Shown one piece after another: positions 42,309-53,750 of a stretch of 64,000 bases of DNA (the first letter of the stretch is position 1; the number at the start of each line of letters is the position of its first letter). A program made the translations under genes and the position numbers. Under the pieces are notes generated by a model. The model had not been told where the DNA came from. It worked only from the letters and a program-made list of their open reading frames with translations, and made no database searches. The stretch is from Caldilineaceae bacterium bin5 (GTDB lineage Bacteria; Chloroflexota; Anaerolineae; Caldilineales; Caldilineaceae). The stretch spans positions 62,001-126,000 of the forward strand of contig MPML01000006.1 of NCBI GenBank assembly GCA_002238445.1. The letters are read 5' to 3'.

Positions 42309-42447
42309 AATTCTTACTCGCTGTTTGCGCGGGGGTTTCTCTCACGCAGATAGAGAGGGCGCGGTCAACGGCGGGTAATATGCCGTCATCAGAAGCGCCC
42401 TCTGGAAAGTAAACGCCGACCCGAATCGTCAGGTCGGCTCGCAATCT
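42309..42447 (-). promoter_or_regulatory. Structured greA leader with terminator-like hairpin
   Basis: On the - strand GCCGACC-tgacgattcg-GGTCGGC followed by GTTTACTTT looks like an early attenuator. Next comes GAGGGCGC pairing with GCGCCCTC around an inner ACGGC/GCCGT stem, and then the greA start. E. coli greA also has a leader with early termination. The similarity is in arrangement only. Confidence 0.5.
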
Positions 42448-42453
42448 GTTACG

Positions 42454-42481
42454 ATTATAGCTGAATTTTCGGAAAAGGCAA
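42454..42481 (-). promoter_or_regulatory. greA promoter
   Basis: On the - strand TTGCCT (42481-42476) and a perfect TATAAT (42459-42454) are separated by 16 bases. The start site would be near 42447. Confidence 0.75.
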
Positions 42482-42593
42482 ACCCAGTGGACAGTTGTTG
42501 TACAGTTCGAAAAGGGTTGAGTTTCCGGCTACGAGTGAGAAGTTACACTGGGATCCGCAGCCCGCTTCTCTGGGCAGACCCGAAATTGGGACA

Positions 42594-42609
42594 CTCCCGA
42601 TATCGGGAG
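42594..42609. promoter_or_regulatory. Perfect 16-bp palindrome upstream of the methyltransferase
   Basis: CTCCCGATATCGGGAG reads the same on both strands. It lies 43 bases before the methyltransferase start and follows a related imperfect CCCGAAATTGGG. It could be a repressor operator or a small hairpin. Confidence 0.5.
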
Positions 42610-42652
42610 ACATGGTGTTACTATCCACCAATCTCCCTCTTCACCCGGCCCC

Positions 42653-43480
42653 ATGAATTTCGATGCCTTCGCCCGTTTCTACGACGGCGATTACCGCGAC
42701 TACACCGATGACATTCGGCTTGTGCTGAAGACGGCGCGCGCAGCCGGCCGCACCGCGCTGGAGCTTGGCTGCGGCACGGGCCGCGTGCTGCTTCCCCTGG
42801 CCGAGGCCGGCTTTCAAGTCGTCGGGCTCGACAAGAGCGCGGCGCTGCTGGCGATCGCTCGCCGCAAGTTGGCGAAGCAGGGCTTTGAGTCGGAGACAGT
42901 GGCATCCGAATCAGCGGCAGACGGCTCGCGGATGGTCAGATTGGTGCAGGCGGATATGACCAGTTTCGAGCTTGCGCAGACGGAGGTTGACTTCGCCTTC
43001 GTGGTCAGCAATACGCTGATGCACCTGACGACCCAGGCCGAACAGTTGCTGGCGCTGCAGTGCGCGCACCGCCATCTGCGCGCTGGCGGTCTGCTGCTGA
43101 TCGATCTCTTCAACCCGGACGTAGCCTATCTGGAGTCGATATCGGGCATTCAGGAACTGGCCGACTGGTGGGAGGACGAGGAAAGCGGCGCGCGGGTGTT
43201 GAAATGGGCGACCCGCTACCTGGACGCGGCGCGGCAACTGCAGGAGACGATCTTCGTTTACGAGGAGGTGTTTGCGGACGGGCGCAACGCGCAGACGCGG
43301 CTATCCTTTCCGCTGCGCTTCTGGTGGCCTGATGAGGGGGCTATGCTGCTGGAACAGGCAGGGTTTGCGGTGGATGAACTCTATGGCGACTTCGACGGCA
43401 GCCCCTATCGACCTGACGGCGAGCGCCTGATCTTCATCGCTCGAAAAAAAACGGCGGCTAGCGGTGTTTCAGGCCGCTAG
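42653..43480 (+). CDS. Class I SAM-dependent methyltransferase
   Basis: This 275-residue Rossmann-fold methyltransferase has motif I LELGCGTGR (about 37-45), the acidic residue after strand 2 in VVGLDKSAALL, and VQADMTSF for adenine binding. The C-terminal half (FRLRFWWPDEGAMLLEQAGF in outline) resembles small-molecule methyltransferases of the Methyltransf_25/31 type. No ribosome binding site is visible before the ATG. It stands alone between greA and the convergent nrdJ gene, and its last codons contain the nrdJ terminator hairpin. The substrate is unknown. Confidence 0.85.
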   Translation: MNFDAFARFYDGDYRDYTDDIRLVLKTARAAGRTALELGCGTGRVLLPLAEAGFQVVGLDKSAALLAIARRKLAKQGFESETVASESAADGSRMVRLVQADMTSFELAQTEVDFAFVVSNTLMHLTTQAEQLLALQCAHRHLRAGGLLLIDLFNPDVAYLESISGIQELADWWEDEESGARVLKWATRYLDAARQLQETIFVYEEVFADGRNAQTRLSFPLRFWWPDEGAMLLEQAGFAVDELYGDFDGSPYRPDGERLIFIARKKTAASGVSGR

Positions 43481-43487
43481 CCGCCGT
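43443..43487 (-). terminator. nrdJ terminator, inside the end of the methyltransferase gene
   Basis: A perfect 14-bp stem (43451-43464 with 43474-43487, 9-base loop) is followed on the - strand by seven T. All of the T-run and most of the stem are coding sequence for the last residues of the methyltransferase (ARKKTAASG). Confidence 0.9.
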
Positions 43488-43492
43488 ACGGT

Positions 43493-46063
<2,571 letters not shown>

Positions 46064-46084
46064 CGGGTCGCTCCTTGGGAACGG

Positions 46085-46107
46085 GTCACCCCTTGGAAAG
46101 AGGTGAC
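46085..46107 (-). promoter_or_regulatory. Hairpin in the nrdJ leader
   Basis: In the transcript sense GUCACCUCUU pairs with AAGGGGUGAC around a UCC loop (10 bp, one U-G). The other strand has a mismatch at that pair, so the structure is best on the nrdJ side. It lies about 20 bases before the ATG, next to the ribosome binding site. Confidence 0.55.
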
Positions 46108-46162
46108 AATTTGGAAGTAAGGTAAGAAAGTGAAAAACAGGTCGTCAAGAAACGACTATCAC

Positions 46163-46178
46163 GTTCCTATATTAGAAC
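46163..46178. promoter_or_regulatory. Imperfect palindrome GTTC-N8-GAAC upstream of nrdJ
   Basis: GTTCCTATATTAGAAC lies about 100 bases before nrdJ and spans the stop codon of the small frame at 46172. Its AT centre and GTTC/GAAC arms suggest a dimeric repressor site. It does not match the NrdR box. Confidence 0.35.
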
Positions 46179-46474
46179 AAACGATCTAGAAAGTCAAACA
46201 CCAGCTTTGCGGCCGGGTTGGTCTCGCTTAAAGCCTCGGAAGGATGGACCGGCACGTGCCAATAGGACTGCTTAACTGGCCGACAAGTTCCGTCCAAACC
46301 GGGTATCTGGACCCGCGTAATCGAAAATGTCTGCCACCCCACTTGCAATGCGCTGCAAATGGGTTCGACAGCAAGATATCTCGCAGATTCCAGGTCGGAA
46401 GGCTGGTCTTGTTTAGCCCGCAGACGGTCTTTCGCGAGCGTCGCCACGTCCGGCGGCGTCAGCCTCCAGGTCAC
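46172..46474 (-). CDS. Possible small protein between nrdR and nrdJ
   Basis: A frame of up to 100 residues starts inside the 3' end of nrdR (62-base overlap) and fills most of the 349-base gap before nrdJ. The part outside nrdR (about 80 residues, with [20 protein letters not shown] and [15 protein letters not shown]) has no family that I recognise, no clear ribosome binding site and no hydrophobic segment. It may be translated through coupling to nrdR, or it may be a chance frame. Without it the gap holds only the nrdJ promoter region. Confidence 0.3.
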   Translation of the reverse strand: MTWRLTPPDVATLAKDRLRAKQDQPSDLESARYLAVEPICSALQVGWQTFSITRVQIPGLDGTCRPVKQSYWHVPVHPSEALSETNPAAKLVFDFLDRLF

Positions 46475-46916
46475 TGCGTCCCATCAACCGGTCAACTTCG
46501 GACCGGATTTCACTCAAATGGTTGAAGTCGAGATAGACGCTGGCAAAACGGATGTAGGCCACCTGATCGACGTCTGCCAGTTGGTCCAGCACAAGATTGC
46601 CTATCATTTCACTTGTAACTTCTGCGCGCCCCATGCGTTGAATTCGATCTTCGACGAAGTTCGCAATACTCTTCATACGCTCGCTGCTGACCGGCCGTTT
46701 AACTGCTGCGATGCGGATGCCGGCAAGCAGCTTCTGGGGGTCGAACGGCTCACGGTGGCCGTCCCGCTTGGAGACGAGCAGGCTGGGCGCGACATGCTCA
46801 TAGGTTGTGAAGCGCTGCACACAATCCAAGCATTGCCGGCGGCGACGGATCGTCTCTCCTCTTTCGCGGGTATCGATCACCTTGTGTTTGCCGTGTCCGC
46901 AGTGGGGACATTGCAT
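46413..46916 (-). CDS. nrdR: Transcriptional repressor NrdR
   Basis: This 167-residue repressor of ribonucleotide reductase genes senses ATP/dATP. The zinc ribbon has CPHCG (3-7) and CLDC (about 29-32) with RRRRQC between, and the ATP-cone (about 47-137) begins [20 protein letters not shown] in outline. It is directly upstream of nrdJ on the same strand, which it should control, and 440 bases downstream of the ftsZ stop. GAGGGACGG precedes the ATG. A likely NrdR box lies upstream, so it may also control itself. Confidence 0.96.
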   Translation of the reverse strand: MQCPHCGHGKHKVIDTRERGETIRRRRQCLDCVQRFTTYEHVAPSLLVSKRDGHREPFDPQKLLAGIRIAAVKRPVSSERMKSIANFVEDRIQRMGRAEVTSEMIGNLVLDQLADVDQVAYIRFASVYLDFNHLSEIRSEVDRLMGRSDLEADAAGRGDARERPSAG

Positions 46917-47048
46917 AAACCGTCCCTCGATCAGTCGGCGTGGCGGGCCTGGGAACGCGAGCGTCCCCCTCTATTATTCCGGTTCAGACTGGTTCTGATC
47001 GGCACCCTGCAACGATTTTGCAACTGCATCCTGCAAGCGGGGAATCGT

Positions 47049-47093
47049 CTACATACTGTATCATATCTTGTTGGGAGGTACAATATGTAGTGG
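47049..47093 (-). promoter_or_regulatory. Candidate NrdR box(es) in the nrdR promoter
   Basis: GTACAATATGTAGTGG (47078-47093) matches 12 of 16 positions of the ACACWATATATWGTGT consensus as I recall it. About 29 bases away, CTACATACTGTATCAT (47049-47064) is a weaker match. Two boxes about three helical turns apart are typical for NrdR. The 440-base gap 46917-47356 otherwise holds only the ftsZ terminator. Confidence 0.5.
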
Positions 47094-47287
47094 CAAAGAT
47101 GATTTCGCACGTCTGCCAGGGCGTCAGTATAGATATATCATACTCCCGGCCGACGTGCAAACGGATCTGCCCGCAATCGGCGGTTATTTCGCGTACTAAT
47201 GCGCGCAGCCCTGTTATCGTAGTTTGCGCCTGCCGAAGAGAGGGCCCGGCACCGTTCGCTCGCCTGATTTTCTCCCCGTGTGGGGCA

Positions 47288-47321
47288 TAAAAAGAGAGCC
47301 GCGGCATCGCCGCGGCTCTCT
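47288..47321 (-). terminator. ftsZ / dcw cluster terminator
   Basis: A perfect 12-bp stem (47293-47304 with 47310-47321, 5-base loop) is followed on the - strand by TTTTTAT, 36 bases after the ftsZ stop. It ends the whole division cluster. Confidence 0.93.
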
Positions 47322-47356
47322 GAATTATCGTATTGTAAGTACTGTGAATCTATGGG

Positions 47357-48535
47357 CTACTGGCCGTTATTGTTCTTGGCGCGGCGTAGAAATGCCGGAA
47401 TGTCCAGGTCTTCACGGTCGAAGGAACGAACCGGGAAATCGATTGGCTCCTTGGGCTTCGGCTGTGACGGTGGCTGGGCAGGCTGGTTGGACTGCTGCGG
47501 GGCTCCGCCGGCCGGTCGAACGCTGCCGGTGGCAGGTTGCCTGACCGAAGTGGGCGGCTGCTCTGGCCGCCGGCCCTTGTCGAAGCCGGTGGCAATGACC
47601 GTCATATGGATTTCGTCCTTCATGCTCTCGTCGATGACGGCGCCGAAGATGATATTCGCTTCCGGATGGGCGTTGGCCCGGATCATCTCTGCGGCCTCAT
47701 TCACCTCGAACAGGCTCAGGTCGTCGCCGCCCTTGACGTTGAAGAGAATTCCCTGCGCGCCCTCGATCGACACATCCAGCAACGAGCTCTGGATCGCCTG
47801 TTGGGCGGCTTCCTGAGCGCGGTTCTCGCCGCTGGCGCGGCCGATTGACATCAGAGCCGCACCGCCGTCGAGCATGATCGAACGCACATCGGCGAAATCC
47901 AGGTTGATCAAACCCGGCACGGTAATCAGTTCACTGATACCCTGAATGCCCTGCCGCAAGACATCGTCGGCGACAATGAAGGAATCACGAATCGCTGTCT
48001 TTTTGTCCAGGATATGCAATAGCCGGTCATTTGGGACCGTAATCAGTGTATCAACAGATTCGCGCAGGCGGCCCATCGTGCTTTCGGCGATGCGGCGGCG
48101 CTGCGTGCCTTCAAATGTAAACGGCTTCGTCACGACGCCGATTGTCAACGCGCCCGAGTCGCGTGCGATAGAAGAGATGACCGGAGCCGCGCCGGAACCC
48201 GTACCGCCGCCCAGACCGGCGGTCACGAAAACCATATCCGCGCCTTCAAACAGCTGCTCGACCTCTTCCCGGCTCTCCTCGGCTGCCCGCAGACCAATCT
48301 CAGGCTTTCCGCCCGACCCCAACCCTCTGGTCAGTTTGTCTCCAATCCGCAAACGCTGCGGCGCGTTGGAGAGCATCAAGGCCTGCGCATCGGTGTTGAC
48401 GGCAATAAACTCTACGCCTTGAACGTCTGCCTCAATCATGCGGTTGACCGCATTCTGTCCGCCGCCACCCACTCCGACAACCTTTATCTGGGCAAAGTTG
48501 TCTACGAATTGTGAGGCGCTGCTCCTTCTCGTCAT
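47357..48535 (-). CDS. ftsZ: Cell division protein FtsZ
   Basis: This 392-residue tubulin-like GTPase forms the Z ring. It has the N-terminal [13 protein letters not shown] (21-33), the tubulin signature GGGTGSG (109-115), and the [11 protein letters not shown] synergy-loop region. A Pro/Gln-rich linker (about 320-365) is followed by the conserved C-terminal peptide [10 protein letters not shown], which binds FtsA and other partners. AAAGGAGA precedes the ATG. It is the last gene of the cluster and is separated from ftsA by 638 bases, so it probably has its own promoter. Confidence 0.98.
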   Translation of the reverse strand: MTRRSSASQFVDNFAQIKVVGVGGGGQNAVNRMIEADVQGVEFIAVNTDAQALMLSNAPQRLRIGDKLTRGLGSGGKPEIGLRAAEESREEVEQLFEGADMVFVTAGLGGGTGSGAAPVISSIARDSGALTIGVVTKPFTFEGTQRRRIAESTMGRLRESVDTLITVPNDRLLHILDKKTAIRDSFIVADDVLRQGIQGISELITVPGLINLDFADVRSIMLDGGAALMSIGRASGENRAQEAAQQAIQSSLLDVSIEGAQGILFNVKGGDDLSLFEVNEAAEMIRANAHPEANIIFGAVIDESMKDEIHMTVIATGFDKGRRPEQPPTSVRQPATGSVRPAGGAPQQSNQPAQPPSQPKPKEPIDFPVRSFDREDLDIPAFLRRAKNNNGQ

Positions 48536-49173
48536 AGATTGGTCTCCTTTAACCGCTGGCAGACATTCTCCGAGTCGTTTTTTGGCAATTTCACCTTAAC
48601 GTAGCGTCGCCAAAAACCGCGTTCTCGCGTTGTGTTCAGAATTGTTCCATCGTACTACACCTAAATCCGTTTGCAAAGTCTCTGAAATAGGGTTGGACCT
48701 GCAAATGGACCTAAATAGTACCTTCTGCAGGCCAATCTCAGGACTGTTACTCTGGAGGTCGGCAATATGCCGACCCCGGCTGTTGACGGACTGATTCAGG
48801 ACATATTCTGGACTATTTGCCTACGATCCGCCTACGAAATATGCGCTCCATACCGCCAGGCCCGCCACGAGACGAGCAGCAGCAAGCAAAAGGAACGATC
48901 TTCTCTCATTTTGTTGCGGGGCCAGCCTCTGCGCGCGGCTGGCCTGAAGGCCTGCTGAACCTGCTAGAAGCTGTTCTGGGCAATATACCTACGATCCATC
49001 TACGACTCTCGCGGGTTGAAGCGCTATACGCGCAGAAATGCAACGGGGGAATCGCAATTTTCGAAGATCTCTCCGGTCGATCTATAGGAAGCTACACGAG
49101 AGTGCAGCATCCCGTTTGGCCTGATTGTTTCCTGACCAGGCGTGCGGATGGGCGCCCTGAAGGAGGCGGCACA
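48536..49173. other. 638-base ftsA-ftsZ spacer with hairpins
   Basis: No gene is supported here, although some short frames exist. Visible elements are a GGTCGGC-aatat-GCCGACC hairpin (48757-48775), a GGCCAGCC-9-base-GGCTGGCC hairpin (48920-48944), repeated TGGACCT near 48,690-48,715, and two operator-like sites (next entry). In most bacteria ftsA and ftsZ are almost contiguous, so this is a candidate for a regulated ftsZ promoter or a small RNA. Confidence 0.6.
48820..49005 (-). promoter_or_regulatory. Pair of TCGTAG-N5-TCGTAG sites upstream of ftsZ
   Basis: On the - strand TCGTAG-gcgga-TCGTAGG (48837-48820) and TCGTAG-atgga-TCGTAGG (49005-48988) have the same direct repeat with an 11-base period. 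The similarity extends into flanking TTCTGG. Direct hexamers one helical turn apart are typical of OmpR/PhoB-type response regulator sites. They lie 285-470 bases before ftsZ. Confidence 0.5.
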
Positions 49174-50433
49174 TCAGTCCGGCAGCAGACTCCTGAGCCA
49201 TCCGCCGACCCGGTCCAGAATCTGCCCGTTTTCCGGGATGGTTCTCTGCATGGGGTAATGAATGGCGCGCGCATCTTCGTAGAGCGCCCAGAGCAAGAGA
49301 CCGGCTGCGGTGGCGTAGGCAGGAGATTGCAGTTCTCTGCTCAAACCCAGCACGGCAGGATGATCGACGGGGCTGCCGATACGCACCGGCATACGCAATA
49401 CTCTGCGGAACAGGTCGACGGCGCCGGGCAGTTGGCTGGCGCCGCCGGTGAGGACCAGCCCTGCCGGCACCATATGGCCGTAACTGCTCTTGGCAATGCG
49501 GCTCTGGATGAGTTCGGCGGTCTCTTCGGCCCGCGCCTGCAGGATCTGGCTGATAAAGCGGCGGCTGAAGGTGCGCTCCGGTTTGTCGCCGAAAACGGTC
49601 GCCCAGACCTGTTCGTCTTCGGCAATCCGTTCCGGTTGCAGATGGCCGTAGCGCAGTTTCAGCTCTTCGGCCACTTCAAATGGGGCGCGCAGCCCGATAG
49701 CTACGTCATTTGTCATGTGGCTGCCGCCTACGTCCAGCACTTCGGTGTGCCACAGGCCATTGCCGCGGAAGAGCGCCAGATCGGTGGTGCCGCCGCCCAG
49801 GTCGGCCATGACGACGCCCATCTGCCGTTCGTCCGCGGTCAGCACTGCCTCGCCGCTGGCGAGCGGCTCCAGGACCAGTTCGTCGATGTCTATGCCATGG
49901 GCCAGTACACACTGGGCGAGATTGTTGATGGCGTTGATCGTGCCGGTGACGATATGGGCGTCTACTTCCAGCCGGCTGCCGAGAATGCCCAGCGGCTGCT
50001 GAATGTTTTCCTGCTCATCCACCTTCCAGTGGCGGGCAATCACGTGGATGATCTGCCTGTTGGCGGCAATCTGGACGGCCCGTGCACCCTCCAGCGCCCG
50101 CTGCATGTCGGTGCCGGTGACGCCGTGACGCCCGTCGATCGGGCTGATGCCGGCGCTGTTCGATGTGGCAATATGGTTGCCGGCGATGCCCAGATATGCG
50201 CTTGTGATCTGTTCGCCGGATTCCTGTTCGGCCGACTCCAACGCCTCGCCGATGGCGGTGGTCACTTCCGGCACATCCATGACAACGCCGCGGCGCAAGC
50301 CCCTGCTCGGTGTGACGCCGCCGCCCAGAACTCTGACAGCGAGATTGCCCAGGTTGTCATGGGTGACTGTGCCCACCAACGCGCAGATTTTTGTGGTTCC
50401 TACATCGACCGCTGCGATTATCTCTCTGGTCAC
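49174..50433 (-). CDS. ftsA: Cell division protein FtsA
   Basis: This 419-residue actin-like protein tethers FtsZ to the membrane. It begins with [19 protein letters not shown] (phosphate 1), has the inserted 1C domain (about 85-165), phosphate 2 [14 protein letters not shown], and [12 protein letters not shown] (adenosine motif). The C-terminal [10 protein letters not shown] (last 15 residues) is an amphipathic membrane-targeting helix. The start is a GTG. It follows ftsQ by 41 bases. Confidence 0.96.
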   Translation of the reverse strand: MTREIIAAVDVGTTKICALVGTVTHDNLGNLAVRVLGGGVTPSRGLRRGVVMDVPEVTTAIGEALESAEQESGEQITSAYLGIAGNHIATSNSAGISPIDGRHGVTGTDMQRALEGARAVQIAANRQIIHVIARHWKVDEQENIQQPLGILGSRLEVDAHIVTGTINAINNLAQCVLAHGIDIDELVLEPLASGEAVLTADERQMGVVMADLGGGTTDLALFRGNGLWHTEVLDVGGSHMTNDVAIGLRAPFEVAEELKLRYGHLQPERIAEDEQVWATVFGDKPERTFSRRFISQILQARAEETAELIQSRIAKSSYGHMVPAGLVLTGGASQLPGAVDLFRRVLRMPVRIGSPVDHPAVLGLSRELQSPAYATAAGLLLWALYEDARAIHYPMQRTIPENGQILDRVGGWLRSLLPD

Positions 50434-50474
50434 TGAAAAATTCTCTAAACGTAGTAACGTAGTCAGGAAACTTA

Positions 50475-51461
50475 TTAATCCGCCGGTTCATCCTCGTACC
50501 GCCGAATGAAGGAACGGTTCGGCACCATGACATTAAGGGTGAGCGCCTCGTCCCCAGCGGCTTCCAATTCCGGCATTAACCTTTGCAGGACTGTCCACTT
50601 TTCTTCAAATTTACGTCCATCTCCCCAGTGGACCCACGCCTGTGTAGATGGCAAACTGAAATTCAGGCCGTAACGAGAATTGTACCAGAACTCACTTACG
50701 ATGGAAAGACGATTCGACAGGAACATGGCAGAAGTCAGTACCCGTTTATCGATCTGCAGGTCGCCTCCCAGGCTTGCAGTCCGCGCTTCAGCAGAGGGGT
50801 CGATAATTCGCAGCGCCGGCCGCATATCCGACTCCCTGGGCGCGAGGGCGGCGCCGTCCTCCAGCAGCCAATATTCCTGCTGATCGGTAGCCCAGAGAGC
50901 CACCGGGCGCACTTCCTGAACGCTGATATCGACATGCCCGGGCCAGCGGATTTTCACATTTGCATCGGTTACATACGGGTGCGACATCACCTGCTTCCGG
51001 ATTTTTTCCGGCTCCAGCCAGAAGATACTCCAGCTGTCGATATCGCAGGCGGCGAATAGCTCCTCCTGCGAAAGATATTGGGCGCCTTCAAAGCGCACAT
51101 TTTCACTATAGATGTAAAAGCTCTCGCTGGTGTGCAACCAATACAGCGCGGCAGCGACCGCAGCCAGCAGCATCAGGCTCACTGTCTTGCTTGGGGTCAG
51201 ACCCGAAAAACCGGGGAAGAGTGTTGCCTGCGCGCCGGCGCGAACGGGCTGCGAGGACGCTTTCCGCTTTGCGCCCCAACTGAATTCCAGCGTCGACCGC
51301 CCGCTTCTGAGGATAAACGCCTGCGTCGAACGCAGCACCGACGTGAACCGCCGGCGTTTTTGCGCCTGCCGCCGCCGCCGCACCTGTTTGGGCGACACAG
51401 CCTTTTGCGCCGCCTGCGATCCTCGCTTTTGTTTGCGCCCTAAATTGAAGGCAAATTGCAT
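50475..51461 (-). CDS. ftsQ: Cell division protein FtsQ/DivIB
   Basis: This 328-residue single-pass divisome protein has a long, very basic cytoplasmic N-terminus (about 1-105, rich in Arg/Lys/Gln), then a transmembrane helix [17 protein letters not shown] (about 112-130). A POTRA domain follows ([18 protein letters not shown] on through [15 protein letters not shown]) and then the beta domain, with [18 protein letters not shown]. It recruits FtsL/FtsB and FtsW/FtsI. The N-terminal tail is longer than in most homologues. It lies between ddl and ftsA as in other dcw clusters. Confidence 0.93.
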   Translation of the reverse strand: MQFAFNLGRKQKRGSQAAQKAVSPKQVRRRRQAQKRRRFTSVLRSTQAFILRSGRSTLEFSWGAKRKASSQPVRAGAQATLFPGFSGLTPSKTVSLMLLAAVAAALYWLHTSESFYIYSENVRFEGAQYLSQEELFAACDIDSWSIFWLEPEKIRKQVMSHPYVTDANVKIRWPGHVDISVQEVRPVALWATDQQEYWLLEDGAALAPRESDMRPALRIIDPSAEARTASLGGDLQIDKRVLTSAMFLSNRLSIVSEFWYNSRYGLNFSLPSTQAWVHWGDGRKFEEKWTVLQRLMPELEAAGDEALTLNVMVPNRSFIRRYEDEPAD

Positions 51462-51536
51462 AGTACTGCTCTGAAGGTAACTTCCGGTGTTCAGTAACTG
51501 TCGAAGACGCCCTGCCGTTGTGCTAACAGATACCGA

Positions 51537-52679
51537 CTAACGATGAATCCGATTCTGGCGGCGGTCGGCGTGCCGTTCCAGCGCCATATCAACCAGGCTG
51601 CCCACCAGCTCCGACAGAGGAACGCCGCTGGCTTCCCAAAGTTTGGGGTACATGCTGCTGGCGGTGAAGCCGGGCATGGTGTTCAGTTCGTTCAGAAAGA
51701 GTTGCCCGTCGCCGCCTAACAGAAAGTCTGCCCGCGCAAGGCCCGCGCCGTCAAGCGCCTGAAACGCGCGGACGGCCAACTGGCGGATTTCGTCTGCCAG
51801 CGCGGACGGAATATCTGCCGGAATCAGCAGCCGGCTGCCCTCGTCCAGATACTTGGCCTCGTAATCGTAAAATTCATTGGCCGGAACGACCTCGCCGACG
51901 ATGCTCGTGCGGGGCTCGTCATTGCCGAGAACGCTGACCTCCAACTCGCGCGCATCGTTTACGCCTGCTTCGACCAGCACTTTGCGGTCGTAGCGGCAGG
52001 CCAGTTCGATGGCGCACGCCAGTTCAGCCCGATCCCTGACCTTGCTGATGCCGACGCTGCTGCCCAGATTGGCCGGCTTCACAAAGAGTGGATACTGCAA
52101 GTCAGACTCGAGCCCGTCCAGTATCTTCTCACGCCGCTCTTGCCGCAGATCGGGGTTCGACTCCGGGCCTTCCATCCAGTTTCGCCGCAGCAGTGTCCGG
52201 TAGGCTACCTGGGGGATGCCGGCAGCGGTGAACAACGCCTTCGATGTACCTTTGTCCATCGCCACCGCGCTTGCAAGGACGCCGCAACCCACGTACGGCA
52301 TCTCGAGCATCTCAAGCAGCCCCTGGACGGTCCCGTCCTCGCCGTAGGGGCCGTGGAGCACGGGAAAAATCAGGTCCACGGCCGGCAGCCGCTCGCTCTG
52401 CTCCAGCAGCGGAAACTGCGGCGCGGGCGGAGCGAGGAGGGCGGAGTCGGCATCCCTTGCTTTGACGTCGCCGTTCTTTCTCTTCTCGCTGCTCGTCAGC
52501 TGCGCCAGAGGGTCGGGGCCGGTGAGCCATTCCCCGGCCCTTGTAATGCCCAGCCGCACCGTTTCGTAGCCGGCGGCGTCCAGGGCGCCGATGACCGTTT
52601 TCGCGCTAAGCAAGGAAATCTCGTGCTCGCCGCTCTTGCCTCCAAAAAGTACACCTACCCGTACTGGATTGCACGCCAT
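51537..52679 (-). CDS. ddl: D-alanine-D-alanine ligase
   Basis: This 380-residue ATP-grasp enzyme makes the D-Ala-D-Ala dipeptide for MurF. HGPYGEDGTVQGLLE, VKPANLGSSVGISKV and LNELNTMPGFTASSMYPKLW are its ATP- and substrate-binding blocks. The frame stays open 192 codons further upstream (to 53255), but that stretch is the antisense-like reading of murB. ATG 52679 (ACNPVRVGVLFGGKS) is the true start, 5 bases after the murB stop, with GGAGA inside murB. The EYD-type ligase end is complete. Confidence 0.96.
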   Translation of the reverse strand: MACNPVRVGVLFGGKSGEHEISLLSAKTVIGALDAAGYETVRLGITRAGEWLTGPDPLAQLTSSEKRKNGDVKARDADSALLAPPAPQFPLLEQSERLPAVDLIFPVLHGPYGEDGTVQGLLEMLEMPYVGCGVLASAVAMDKGTSKALFTAAGIPQVAYRTLLRRNWMEGPESNPDLRQERREKILDGLESDLQYPLFVKPANLGSSVGISKVRDRAELACAIELACRYDRKVLVEAGVNDARELEVSVLGNDEPRTSIVGEVVPANEFYDYEAKYLDEGSRLLIPADIPSALADEIRQLAVRAFQALDGAGLARADFLLGGDGQLFLNELNTMPGFTASSMYPKLWEASGVPLSELVGSLVDMALERHADRRQNRIHR

Positions 52680-52684
52680 AAGAA

Positions 52685-53683
52685 TCACCAATCTCCGATT
52701 TTCTGTAGTTCCGGCTCCAGCGCCACGCCGCTGCCGCGGGCGACTGTCGTCTGAATATGTGCGATCATCGCTATGACATCGGCTGCCGTCGCCGCGCCGA
52801 CGCCGCCGGGGTTGATGAGGAAATTGGCGTGCGTGCGGCTGACTTCGACGCCGCCAAGACGAAACCCCTTCAACCCGGCCTCCTCGATCAGGCGCCCGGC
52901 GAAGTCGCCTGGCGGGTTGACGAACGTGCTGCCCAGTGACGGCTCCACCGGCTGCGTGCTGCGTCGGTGGCCCAGGAAAGACTGGGCCGCGGCGCGGATC
53001 GCAGCGCGGTCGCCGGTTTGGAGGCGAAAGTTGGCGCTCAACAGGACCGGGCCAAAACCGGCGGCGGCCGTCCCCGCCCGTTTCAAACTGCTTTGACGGT
53101 AGGAATAGGCGAGATCTTCCACGCGGTAGACCTGGATATCGCCGTGGTCGTCCAGCAGCAGAACATCCCACAAGGTGTCCTTCACTTCGCCACCATGCGC
53201 GCCGGCGTTGTTGACCACTGCTCCGCCGACGGACCCGGGTACACTCACCGCCCACTCCAGACCGGTCAGCCCGGCGTTAATGGCGATTCGGGCCGCGCCG
53301 GCCATCAGCGCGCCGCTCTCGGCGAAGAGGAAGGGACGGGTGTCTTTGGGGTAATCGCAGCAGGGGGCATCCTGCACCTGCACAGCTTTGCAGCGGTTAT
53401 GGATCACCAGCCCGCGCACGCCCCGGTCGCTGATCAGTACATTGCTGCCGCCGCCCAGGATCAGGTAGGGCAGATCGTTCGCCCTAGCCCAGCGCACCAG
53501 CTTAAGCAGCTTATGCGTATCATTGACATCCGCGAAATAATCGGCGGGGCCGCCTATCTTGATCGTCGTCAAGTTCGCCAGCGGGTGGTCCTGCCGGATT
53601 TGGACGCCGAGCGCTTCGATCTGCTCGAGCGCGGTGGCGCTGATCTCTTTCTTTGAATGGGCCGGGGCCGTTACTGTTGCCAT
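52685..53683 (-). CDS. murB: UDP-N-acetylenolpyruvoylglucosamine reductase
   Basis: This 332-residue FAD enzyme reduces the enolpyruvyl group to give UDP-MurNAc. [28 protein letters not shown] and [20 protein letters not shown] bind FAD and substrate. SYRQSSLKR and [21 protein letters not shown] hold the catalytic Ser region. HANFLINPG near the end is also typical. It lies 5 bases before ddl. Its FAD need links it loosely to the flavin transporter in the same window. Confidence 0.96.
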   Translation of the reverse strand: MATVTAPAHSKKEISATALEQIEALGVQIRQDHPLANLTTIKIGGPADYFADVNDTHKLLKLVRWARANDLPYLILGGGSNVLISDRGVRGLVIHNRCKAVQVQDAPCCDYPKDTRPFLFAESGALMAGAARIAINAGLTGLEWAVSVPGSVGGAVVNNAGAHGGEVKDTLWDVLLLDDHGDIQVYRVEDLAYSYRQSSLKRAGTAAAGFGPVLLSANFRLQTGDRAAIRAAAQSFLGHRRSTQPVEPSLGSTFVNPPGDFAGRLIEEAGLKGFRLGGVEVSRTHANFLINPGGVGAATAADVIAMIAHIQTTVARGSGVALEPELQKIGDW

Positions 53684-53686
53684 GAC

Positions 53687-53728
53687 ACTAATGCCAAGAA
53701 ACTATTGCAATAATACTATTGCCATAAT
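53687..53728. repeat. Tandem 14-bp repeat upstream of murB
   Basis: ACTAATGCCAAGAA, ACTATTGCAATAAT and ACTATTGCCATAAT follow directly, the last two differing at one base. Each is two 7-mers long, so it may belong to the heptamer family. It fills the short murB-kinase spacer. Confidence 0.6.
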
Positions 53729-53750
53729 ATCGGGTACGGTCGCTTCGTGT

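Noticed and set aside
38076..42565. Similar 18-mers CACTGGGATTTGCAGTCC (38075) and CACTGGGATCCGCAGCCC (42547) flanking the AIPR-lysS-greA segment
   Set aside because: Only one pair with four differences and no target-site logic. Essential lysS and greA lie between them, so an excisable element is unlikely.
48767..48958. 63-codon frame in the ftsA-ftsZ spacer
   Set aside because: It runs against the cluster, has no ribosome binding site or recognisable composition, and crosses the hairpins and an operator-like site.
52680..53255. 192-codon upstream extension of the ddl reading frame
   Set aside because: It overlaps murB, is Arg/Gly-rich and unlike any ligase. The family start is clear at 52679.
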